Positions 1 through 5,502 of a DNA stretch of 5,833 nt are shown one piece after another. The DNA lies in contig JADGIB010000232.1 of assembly GCA_019683665.1 (NCBI GenBank), positions 1 to 5,833 on the forward strand, in the 5' to 3' direction. How positions within the stretch are numbered: position 1 is the stretch's first letter; each line of letters opens with the position of its first letter. The stretch comes from Solirubrobacteraceae bacterium. GTDB lineage: Bacteria; Actinomycetota; Thermoleophilia; Solirubrobacterales; Solirubrobacteraceae. The notes beneath the pieces are model-generated. The model was not told the DNA's origin. It was given only the letters and a program-made list of their open reading frames with translations, and did no database searches. Position numbers and translations under genes: made by a program.

Positions 1-57
1 CCGGGGGGGGGGCCCCCCCCCCCCCCGGCGGGGGGCGGCCCCCGCGGCCCCCGGCGG
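1..57. repeat. G/C-only low-complexity tract at window edge
   Basis: The first 57 bases contain no A or T; the first T is at 58 and the first A at 64. A run of ten G (3-12) is followed directly by fourteen C (13-26), giving a perfect G10/C10 palindrome, then short G and C blocks. This differs from the GC-rich but normally mixed coding sequence that follows. Poly-G/poly-C of this kind is a known artefact at assembly ends. A degraded Gly/Pro-rich linker behind a lipoprotein signal is the biological alternative. I see no functional site in it. Confidence 0.7.
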
Positions 58-1055
58 TCGGCGAGACCGTCGGGCCCGCCGGCGAGAAGGCGACGCCCAC
101 GAGCGAGCTCGAGCTGACGCCGGAGGAGATCGAGAAGATCCGGTCCGGCAACCACACGGCCGCGCTCGTCTGGCACCAGTCGTCGGACTTCGTGAACGCC
201 GTCAGCCGCGGCGCCAAGGACCAGTTCGCCGAGCTGGGCATCGAGGTCGTCGCGGAGACGCAGGCGAACTTCGACGCCGGCAAGCAGAAGAGCGACATCG
301 AGACCGTCATGGCCAAGCGGCCGGACGCGCTCCTGTCGCTGCCGGTCGACCCGACCGCGACCGCGTCCGCCTACCGCAGCGCGGTCAAGGCCGGCGCGAA
401 CCTCGTGCTGCTGTCGAACGTCCCGGCCGGCTTCGTCCAGGGCAAGGACTACGTCACGGTCGTGACCGACGACCTGTTCGAGATGGGCCACCAGGCCGCC
501 GACGCGCTCGCCGCGGCGATCGGCGGCAAGGGCAAGGTCGCGTACTTCTTCCACGACGCCGAGTACTACGTGACCAACCAGCGCGACGAGGCGTTCAAGC
601 AGACGATCGAGCAGAACTACCCGGACATCGAGATCGTCGCCGAGCAGGGCATCGCCGACCCGGCGAAGGCGGAGGAGCAGGCGAACGCGATCCTGGTCAA
701 GAACCCCGACCTCGCCGGCATCTACGTGACGTTCTCGCAGCCGCCGGCCGAGGGCGTGCTGTCGGCGCTGCGCAACGCCGGCAACACGAAGACGAAGCTG
801 GTCTCGCTCGATCTCGACGAGGTCCTGGCGATCGACATGGCCAAGGGCGGCAACACCGCGGCCCTGATCGCCGACCGCGCCTACGAGCTCGGCCAGGCGA
901 TGGCGAAGTCCGCCGCGTACGGCATCCTCGGCAAGGAGGCGCCGGAGTTCCTCGTGGCGCCGGTCGTCACCGTGACGAAGGACAACCTCGAGGCCGGGTA
1001 CCAGGAGTCCCTCAACGAAGCGCCGCCGAAGGCGGTCCTGGACGCCCTCGGGTAG
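3..1055 (+). CDS. Sugar ABC transporter substrate-binding protein (CUT2/ribose type), 5' partial
   Basis: This is an extracytoplasmic solute-binding protein of the periplasmic-binding-protein type I fold (Peripla_BP_4, as in RbsB/FrcB), which captures a sugar-like ligand and hands it to the membrane permease. The frame is open back to the window edge. A GTG at 192 looks like a start in isolation, but the codons before it encode an acidic linker (about nt 63-140) and the first beta strand of the fold, TAALVWHQSSDFV (nt 156-194). The true start and the expected lipoprotein signal with its Cys are therefore outside the window or lost in the G/C tract. The lobe core follows: FDAGKQKSDIETVMAKRPDA, LSLPVDP, a VVTDD segment, then LVSLDLDE near the hinge of the C-terminal lobe. 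The stop is TAG at 1053, 7 nt before the permease. The ligand cannot be read from the sequence. Reading of the first ~19 codons (Gly/Pro/Arg only) is not trustworthy. Confidence 0.9.
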   Translation, partial: GGGAPPPPGGGRPPRPPAVGETVGPAGEKATPTSELELTPEEIEKIRSGNHTAALVWHQSSDFVNAVSRGAKDQFAELGIEVVAETQANFDAGKQKSDIETVMAKRPDALLSLPVDPTATASAYRSAVKAGANLVLLSNVPAGFVQGKDYVTVVTDDLFEMGHQAADALAAAIGGKGKVAYFFHDAEYYVTNQRDEAFKQTIEQNYPDIEIVAEQGIADPAKAEEQANAILVKNPDLAGIYVTFSQPPAEGVLSALRNAGNTKTKLVSLDLDEVLAIDMAKGGNTAALIADRAYELGQAMAKSAAYGILGKEAPEFLVAPVVTVTKDNLEAGYQESLNEAPPKAVLDALG

Positions 1056-1062
1056 ACGCGCC

Positions 1063-2070
1063 ATGTCGACCGCGCCCAGCACCGGCCAGGCCCCGCGCCG
1101 CGAGGCCGACCCCCCGGGGTCGGTGCTGGCGCGGGTGCGCCGGGTCGACCCGCGTCAGTACGTCGTCTACGTCGCGTTCCTGCTGATCCTCGCGTTCTTC
1201 GCGGTCACGCTGCACGACGACGGCTTCCTGACGTCGGACAACCTGCTGAACATCGCGCGCCAGACCGCCCCGGTCACCGTCATGGCGGTCGGGATGGTGT
1301 TCGTGCTCAGCGCCGGCGAGATCGACCTCTCGGTCGGGTCGATCGTGGCGCTCGCCGCCCTCGTGACCGCGATCGTCCTGCGCGACGTCGGCCTCGTGCC
1401 GGCCGTCGCCGCCGGCCTCGGCGTGGGCGCCGCGGTCGGGCTGGTCAACGGGCTGTTCGTGACCCTGCTGCGGCTGCCGTCGTTCCTCGTCACGCTGGCG
1501 ACCATGGGCCTCGTCGCCGGCCTGGCGCGCTGGACGACGGACCTCGAGGCCGTGGCGGTCGTCAACGACACGTTCGCGAGCGTCTTCGGCTCCGGCGACG
1601 TCGGCCCCATCCCGAGCCTGGTCGTGTGGACGATCGCGATCGTGGCGCTCGGCCACGTCGTCTACCGGCATCGGCGCTTCGGCGCGCACGTGCTGGCGGT
1701 CGGCGACAACGCGCAGGCCGCGCGCGTGACCGGGATCGACGTCAACCGCGTTCGGCTCGCCGTGCTCGTCATCAGCGGCACCGCGGCGGGCCTGGCCGGC
1801 CTCCTCTACGTCGGGCGCATCCAGGCCGCCAGCTACACGCTCGGCGCCAACGACCTGCTGATCGTGATCGCCGCGGTCGTGATCGGCGGCACGCGCCTGT
1901 TCGGCGGCGCCGGCAGCGTGGTCGGCGCGCTCGTGGGCAGCCTCATCATGGGCATGCTCACGAACGGCCTGATCCTCATGGGGCTGGACTCCAACCAGCA
2001 GATGGTCGCGCAGGGCGTGCTGCTCCTGATCGCGATCTCCCTGACCCTCCGCGAGCCGAAGGGAGCGTGA
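1063..2070 (+). CDS. Sugar ABC transporter permease, RbsC/FrcC type (BPD_transp_2)
   Basis: This 335-residue integral membrane protein forms the translocation channel of a CUT2 sugar importer, probably as a homodimer. The hydrophilic N-terminus (residues 1-32) is cytoplasmic. About nine or ten hydrophobic helices follow, at roughly 33-50, 69-85, 92-106, 110-131, 139-155, 184-201, 231-250, 263-277, 285-305 and 312-328. The family hallmark, AVGMVFVLSAGEIDLSVGS (75-93), matches the RbsC-type segment. NGLFVTLLRLPSFLVTLATM (129-148) and the cytoplasmic coupling region around GDNAQAARVTGIDVNRVR (214-231), which contacts the ATPase, are also typical. Length is usual for the family. The ATG lies 7 nt after the binding-protein stop with only a weak ribosome site, so translation probably depends on coupling. 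The next gene begins 7 nt after its stop. Function as permease is secure; the substrate is not. Confidence 0.95.
   Translation: MSTAPSTGQAPRREADPPGSVLARVRRVDPRQYVVYVAFLLILAFFAVTLHDDGFLTSDNLLNIARQTAPVTVMAVGMVFVLSAGEIDLSVGSIVALAALVTAIVLRDVGLVPAVAAGLGVGAAVGLVNGLFVTLLRLPSFLVTLATMGLVAGLARWTTDLEAVAVVNDTFASVFGSGDVGPIPSLVVWTIAIVALGHVVYRHRRFGAHVLAVGDNAQAARVTGIDVNRVRLAVLVISGTAAGLAGLLYVGRIQAASYTLGANDLLIVIAAVVIGGTRLFGGAGSVVGALVGSLIMGMLTNGLILMGLDSNQQMVAQGVLLLIAISLTLREPKGA
2058..2065 (+). promoter_or_regulatory. Ribosome binding site for the GTG-started YhfX-like gene
   Basis: GAAGGGAG lies inside the last codons of the permease, 12 nt before the GTG at 2078. The spacing is long but the match to the anti-Shine-Dalgarno sequence is good. 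It supports the GTG as the start, in agreement with the conserved N-terminus of the product. Confidence 0.5.
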
Positions 2071-2077
2071 GCGACCC

Positions 2078-3271
2078 GTGTTCCTCGACCTCCTCCACCG
2101 ACGCAACCCCGCCTTCCTCGACGCGGTCACCGCGCTGCACCAGCAGGGCGCGATCCCGGCCAACGCGTATGCGCTCGACCTCGACGCCGTCGCCGCCAAC
2201 GCCGCGGCGATGCGCGCCGAGGCCGATCGGCACGGGCTCACCGTGCTGGCGATGACGAAGCAGGTCGGGCGCGCGCCGGGCTTCCTGGCCGCGGTGCGCG
2301 ACGCCGGGATCGACCTCGCCGTCGCCGTCGACATGGACGACGCGCGCCGCGTGCACGCCGGCGGGATGCGGGTCGGCCACGTCGGCCATCTCGTGCAGGT
2401 CCCCGCCGCCGAGGCGGCGGCCGCCGGCGCGCTGGAGCCCGTGCACTGGACGGTGTTCAGCGACGACAAGGCGGCCGAGGCCGCGGCGGCGGCGCGGGCC
2501 GGCGGGCGCGAGCAGGCGCTCCTGGCCCGCATCCACGCGCCCGGCGACCGCTTCTACCCCGGGCACGAGGGCGGCTTCGCGGCGGAGTCGGTGGTCGACG
2601 TCGCCCGCCGGCTCGACGCGCTCGACGGCGCCCGCTTCGCCGGCATCACGTCGTTCCCGGCGCTGCTGTTCGACCACGATTCGCGGACGGTGAAGCCGAC
2701 ACCGAACCTCGGCACGCTCGCGCGGGCCGCGGAGGCGCTGCGCGCCGCGGGCCACGACGACCTCGCGATCAACGCGCCCGGCACGACCTCGAGCGCGGTC
2801 TTCGCGCTGCTGGCCGAGCACGGCGCCACCCACGTCGAGCCCGGCCACGGCCTCACCGGCACCACGCCGCTGCACGCCGTCGAGGACCTCGTCGAGGGCC
2901 CGGCGGTCTGCTACGTGACCGAGGTCTCCCATCACCACGACGGCCACGCCTACGTGTTCGGCGGCGGCCTCTACATCGACCCGGTGTTCCCGCCCTACCG
3001 GCTGCGCGCGCGCGTCAGCGAGCGGCCGGACGCCGAGCCGCGGCTGCTGGACGCGACGATCCCGCCGCCGGAGGCGATCGACTACTACGGGCAGCTCGAC
3101 CCGGGCGGCGGGCCGCTCCCGCGCACCGGCGCGACCGTGATCTTCGGCTTCCGCATCCAGGCGTTCGTCACCCGCGCGCACGTGGTCGGGATCGCCGGGG
3201 TCGCCGACGGAGCGCCGCGCGTCACGGGCATCTGGAGCAGCGACGGACGGGAGGCGGCATGGCCGAGCTGA
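2078..3271 (+). CDS. yhfX: YhfX-family PLP-dependent enzyme (alanine-racemase-like fold type III)
   Basis: The 397-residue product resembles E. coli YhfX, an enzyme of unknown substrate in the yhf/php cluster, along its whole length (compared from memory). It has an N-terminal alanine-racemase-type TIM barrel binding pyridoxal phosphate and a C-terminal beta domain. YALDLDAV (31-38) precedes MTKQ (59-62), in which K61 is the expected Schiff-base lysine. Further conserved blocks are GHLVQVP (103-109), FYPGHEGGF (159-167), TSFPALL (191-197), TPN (208-210), NAPGTTS (232-238), EPGHGLTGT (254-262), SHHHDGH (284-290), FGGG (294-297), IDYY (334-337) and FVTR (363-366). The GTG start is chosen because MFLDLLHRRNPAFLDAV matches the YhfX N-terminus. 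Racemase, aldolase or dehydratase chemistry on an amino compound is plausible for this fold but unproven. The gene sits between permease and ATPase of the transporter and overlaps the ATPase gene by 13 nt, so the substrate is probably linked to the imported compound. Two Ala-rich stretches (about 110-118 and 132-142) fit the genome's GC bias. Confidence 0.87.
   Translation: MFLDLLHRRNPAFLDAVTALHQQGAIPANAYALDLDAVAANAAAMRAEADRHGLTVLAMTKQVGRAPGFLAAVRDAGIDLAVAVDMDDARRVHAGGMRVGHVGHLVQVPAAEAAAAGALEPVHWTVFSDDKAAEAAAAARAGGREQALLARIHAPGDRFYPGHEGGFAAESVVDVARRLDALDGARFAGITSFPALLFDHDSRTVKPTPNLGTLARAAEALRAAGHDDLAINAPGTTSSAVFALLAEHGATHVEPGHGLTGTTPLHAVEDLVEGPAVCYVTEVSHHHDGHAYVFGGGLYIDPVFPPYRLRARVSERPDAEPRLLDATIPPPEAIDYYGQLDPGGGPLPRTGATVIFGFRIQAFVTRAHVVGIAGVADGAPRVTGIWSSDGREAAWPS
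3249..3254 (+). promoter_or_regulatory. Ribosome binding site for the ABC ATPase gene
   Basis: GGGAGG lies in the final codons of the YhfX-like gene, 4 nt before the ATG at 3259. It supports that ATG as the start and shows that the ATPase is translated from within the preceding reading frame. Confidence 0.6.
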
Positions 3272-4014
3272 GCACCGCGCCGGGCACCCCGCTGGTGCGC
3301 CTCGCCGGGGTGGGCAAGCGCTTCGGCGCCGTCGTCGCCCTGCGCTCCGTGGACCTCGACGTCCACGCGGGCGAGATCGTGGCCCTGGTCGGCGACAACG
3401 GCGCCGGCAAGTCGACGCTGCTGAAGATCATCGCCGGGGTCCACCCGCCCAGCCACGGCGAGATCCTCCTGGACGGCGAGCCGGTCCGGATGGCCACGCC
3501 CAGCGACGCCCGCGCGCACGGGATCGAGGTCGTCTACCAGGACCTCGCGCTGGCCGACAACCAGCCGGTGTACATGAACCTGTTCCTGGGCCGCGAGCTG
3601 GTCAGCGGGCCGCTGCGGCGGCTGGACCGGGCGCGCATGGCGGCCGAGACCGCCGAGCTGCTGAAGGAGCTCGACATCCGCATCCCGTCGCCCCGCGTCC
3701 CGATCCGCGCGCTGTCGGGCGGGCAGCGCCAGGGCGTGGCGATCGCGCGCGCCACCCACTGGGGCGAGCGGCTCATCCTCATGGACGAGCCGACGGCCGC
3801 GCTGGGCGTGCAGGAGACCGCGCGCGTCGAGGACACGATCCTGCGCATGAAGGAGCGCGGCAAGGCGATCCTGATCGTCAGCCACAGCCTCGACCAGGTC
3901 TTCCGCCTGGCGGACCGCATCTGCGTCCTGCGCCGCGGCGAGCAGGTCGGGGTCCGCGAGACGGCGCAGACCGACGGCGACGAGATCGTCGCGATGATCA
4001 CCGGCCTGCGATGA
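3259..4014 (+). CDS. Sugar ABC transporter ATP-binding protein, single-domain (FrcA-like)
   Basis: This 251-residue cytoplasmic ATPase energises the importer. All ABC landmarks are present: Walker A GDNGAGKST (45-53), Q-loop Q94 in VVYQD, signature LSGGQ (152-156), Walker B LILMDEP (172-178) with catalytic E177, and H-loop H209 in IVSHS. The blocks GIEVVYQDLALADNQPVYMN (88-107) and DEPTAALG (176-183) are typical of CUT2 sugar ATPases. RbsA/XylG/MglA carry two fused ATPase halves of about 500 residues in total; this protein has one half only, like FrcA of the rhizobial fructose importer, and would act as a homodimer. The start overlaps the previous gene by 13 nt, and the stop overlaps the next start as ATGA. 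The family is certain. Pairing with the upstream permease is inferred from the operon. Confidence 0.95.
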   Translation: MAELSTAPGTPLVRLAGVGKRFGAVVALRSVDLDVHAGEIVALVGDNGAGKSTLLKIIAGVHPPSHGEILLDGEPVRMATPSDARAHGIEVVYQDLALADNQPVYMNLFLGRELVSGPLRRLDRARMAAETAELLKELDIRIPSPRVPIRALSGGQRQGVAIARATHWGERLILMDEPTAALGVQETARVEDTILRMKERGKAILIVSHSLDQVFRLADRICVLRRGEQVGVRETAQTDGDEIVAMITGLR

Positions 4015-5042
4015 GCCCGTCGCACCTCGAGCGCGAGATCCGCGAGCAGCCCGACGCGGTGCGCGCCGCGCTGCGCAGCGCCGGTCCGGCGGCCGACGCG
4101 CTCGCCGCGCGGCTGCGCGAGCGCGGCCCGCTCGAGCAGGTCCTGATCGCCGCCCGCGGCACGTCCGACAACGCCGCCCGGTACGCGCAGTACCTCGTTG
4201 GCGCCCGGCTCGGCGTCCCGGTGGCGCTCGCGGCCCCGTCGCTGGCGTCGCAGTACGGCGCTCCGGTCGTCCCCCGCGGCGCACGGGCGCTCGTGCTGGC
4301 GATCTCGCAGTCGGGCCGCTCCCCCGACGTCGTCGGCGTCGTCGAGTCGGCCCGCGCGGCCGGGGTCCCGACCGCCGCGATCACGAACGACCCCGCCTCC
4401 CCGCTCGCCGGCGCGGCCGATGCCGTGCTCGACCTCGCCGTCGGCGTGGAGCGCTCGGTCGCGGCGACGAAGACGTACACGGCCTCGCTGGCCGTCGTCG
4501 CGCGGCTCATCGGCGCGCTCGGCGGCGACGACCGCCTGGCGCGGCTCGACGGGGTCCCGGAGCGGATGGCGCAGGCCATCGACCTCGCCACCGCGCACGT
4601 GCCGGCGCTCGACGCCCACCACGGCACGCGGCACCTGGTCGTCGTGGGCCGCGGCTACCACTACGCGACCGCGATGGAGATCGCGCTGAAGGTGCGCGAG
4701 CTGACCGGGATCATCGGCGAGGGCTTCTCCCCGCCGGACCTGCTGCACGGGCCGATCGCGGCGGTCGCCCGGGGCACCCCGGCGCTGCTCGTGGCGCCGT
4801 CGGGCGCCGTGCGCGCCTCGGTCCTCGAGGCCGGCGCCGCCCTCGCGGACCGCGGCGCCGTGACGATCCGCCTCGACGACGCGCCGGACGCGGACCTCCC
4901 GCTGCCCGCGGGCGTCCCGGAGGAGCTGAGCCCGCTCGTGGCGGTCATCCCCGGCCAGGTGCTCGCGCTGCGCTGGGCGCAGCTGCGCGGCGCGCCGATC
5001 GACGCCCCGCCCGGGCTGACGAAGGTCACCGAGACGCGCTGA
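4011..5042 (+). CDS. Double SIS-domain sugar phosphate isomerase/deaminase (GlmS-C / NagB-II / AgaS-like)
   Basis: The 343-residue cytoplasmic product matches the isomerase half of glucosamine-6-phosphate synthase without the glutaminase domain. The opening LEREIREQPDAVR is the usual lead-in. The first SIS domain contains ARGTSDNAARYAQYL (48-62), ISQSGRSPDVV (98-108), the sugar-phosphate-binding Ser/Thr loop, AITNDPASPLA (123-133) and VERSVAATKTYTASL (146-160). The second contains VVGRGYHYATAMEIALKVRE (211-230) and DLLHGPIA (243-250). By alignment with E. coli GlmS from memory, K227, E230, H246 and K338 occupy the places of K485, E488, H504 and K603, and the 16-residue E-to-H spacing is identical. 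Stand-alone proteins of this kind deaminate or isomerise amino-sugar phosphates (NagB-II, AgaS), and some are Amadori deglycases (FrlB). The ATG sits in an ATGA overlap with the ATPase stop, implying coupled translation. The exact substrate is unknown; it is probably the phosphorylated form of the imported compound. Confidence 0.9.
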   Translation: MSPSHLEREIREQPDAVRAALRSAGPAADALAARLRERGPLEQVLIAARGTSDNAARYAQYLVGARLGVPVALAAPSLASQYGAPVVPRGARALVLAISQSGRSPDVVGVVESARAAGVPTAAITNDPASPLAGAADAVLDLAVGVERSVAATKTYTASLAVVARLIGALGGDDRLARLDGVPERMAQAIDLATAHVPALDAHHGTRHLVVVGRGYHYATAMEIALKVRELTGIIGEGFSPPDLLHGPIAAVARGTPALLVAPSGAVRASVLEAGAALADRGAVTIRLDDAPDADLPLPAGVPEELSPLVAVIPGQVLALRWAQLRGAPIDAPPGLTKVTETR

Positions 5043-5067
5043 GCGGCGCCACGGCCGCGGGCGCCGC
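5043..5067 (+). terminator. Stem-loop directly after the SIS gene, possible operon terminator
   Basis: GCGGCGCC (5043-5050) and GGCGCCGC (5060-5067) form a perfect 8-bp stem around a 9-nt loop, starting at the base after the TGA stop. No T tract follows, so it is not a canonical intrinsic terminator. Hairpins without T tails are common at gene ends in high-GC actinobacteria, but chance palindromes are also common at this base composition. Confidence 0.35.
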
Positions 5068-5087
5068 GCCGCCGGCCTCGCGTGATC

Positions 5088-5124
5088 TTGCCGCGGTCCG
5101 GCGCGCCCGCGAAGATGGCGCGCC
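5088..5124 (+). promoter_or_regulatory. Possible weak leaderless promoter and hairpin before the metallophosphoesterase
   Basis: TTGCCG (5088-5093) is separated by 17 nt from GAAGAT (5111-5116), which ends 8 nt before the ATG at 5125. This is the spacing of a sigma-70 promoter driving a leaderless transcript, as seen often in actinobacteria. The -35 matches consensus at four of six positions and the -10 only at three of six. The palindrome GGCGCGCC occurs at 5100-5107 and again at 5117-5124, so the same stretch can also fold into an 8-bp stem with a 9-nt loop. No ribosome binding site is visible before 5125. The evidence is weak. Confidence 0.2.
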
Positions 5125-5502
5125 ATGGGCCGCCTCGCCGCCGTGCTCGCCCCCGACAGCCCGTTCCTGCGGCGGGCCGCCCGCGCCTGGCGCCCGCTCG
5201 TGAACCGCCGCGGCCGCGCGCCCGGCTTCGTCGCGAGCTTCCGCCACCTCGGCGCCTACAGGGCGCGCCTGCCGGTCGCCGGGCTTCAGGCGATCGCCGT
5301 CGACGACGTCTTCTGGTCGCGCGAGTACGACAACGCGTGCGGGACGCCCGGCGCCGACCCGGGCGCCGGCCAGGCCGGCTGGCTGCGCGGGGCCGTCGCC
5401 GCGCTGCGCCCCGGCCGGCGGGCGTGGCTCGTGACCCACATCCCGCCCGGGATCGACGTCTACGCGACGCTCCAGGGCGGGGGGCGCCGGTGCCGCTGCT
5501 GA
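5125..5502 (+). pseudogene. Metallophosphoesterase fragment, lacking N-terminal metal site and frameshifted (first part)
   Basis: This 125-residue frame resembles the middle of calcineurin-like phosphoesterases of the acid-sphingomyelinase type. APDSPFLRRAARAW (9-22) corresponds to the segment just after the GNND motif in those proteins. A core strand with AIAVDDVFWS (56-65), YDNACG (68-73) and GAGQAGWLRGAV (80-91) follows, then WLVTHIPPGIDVYATL (101-116), in which H105 is an expected metal ligand. The upstream motifs DxH, GD and GNND, about a hundred residues in complete relatives, are missing. The 82 nt before the ATG cannot encode them, and a stop in this frame lies at 5083-5085. The frame then ends in GGGRRCRC at a TGA (5500-5502), where the family sequence should continue. 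It is best read as a decayed gene or an assembly fault. A real short protein from the ATG at 5125 is possible but would lack half of its metal site. Confidence 0.75.
5479..5484 (+). other. G6 run at the frameshift point
   Basis: Six G residues lie where the reading frame must change. Adding one G makes the frame continue as ATLQGGGAPVPLLTETGQAA into the downstream segment, without RRCRC and the stop. The lesion is therefore one missing G, by mutation, by sequencing error in a homopolymer, or less likely a site of slippage that the cell uses. Confidence 0.7.

Noticed and set aside
1630..1643. 14-bp perfect palindrome ACGATCGCGATCGT
   Set aside because: It lies within a transmembrane segment of the permease and follows from ATC/GCG codon use (Thr-Ile-Ala-Ile-Val). 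No reason to call it an operator.
1626..2255. Second + strand frame over the permease and the YhfX start, and a similar one at 4198-4689 over the SIS gene
   Set aside because: Arg/Pro/Ser-rich translations with no motifs, fully overlapping genes that match known families; composition shadows.
1012..2532. Long antisense open frame (506 codons), with similar ones of about 400-530 codons at 1976-3181, 3085-4284 and 3534-5126
   Set aside because: They lie opposite well-recognised genes, are rich in Arg/Ala/Asp/Gly/His repeats without domain motifs, and arise because stop codons are rare in GC-rich antisense frames.
3004..3014. Alternating GC tract in the YhfX-like gene (possible Z-DNA)
   Set aside because: It is only 11 bases, encodes an Arg/Ala stretch in frame, and such tracts are expected at this GC content.
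5479..5484. Programmed ribosomal frameshifting at the G6 run
   Set aside because: No recognised slippery heptamer context with a downstream pseudoknot was evident, and the gene also lacks its N-terminal catalytic half, so decay or sequence error explains it better.
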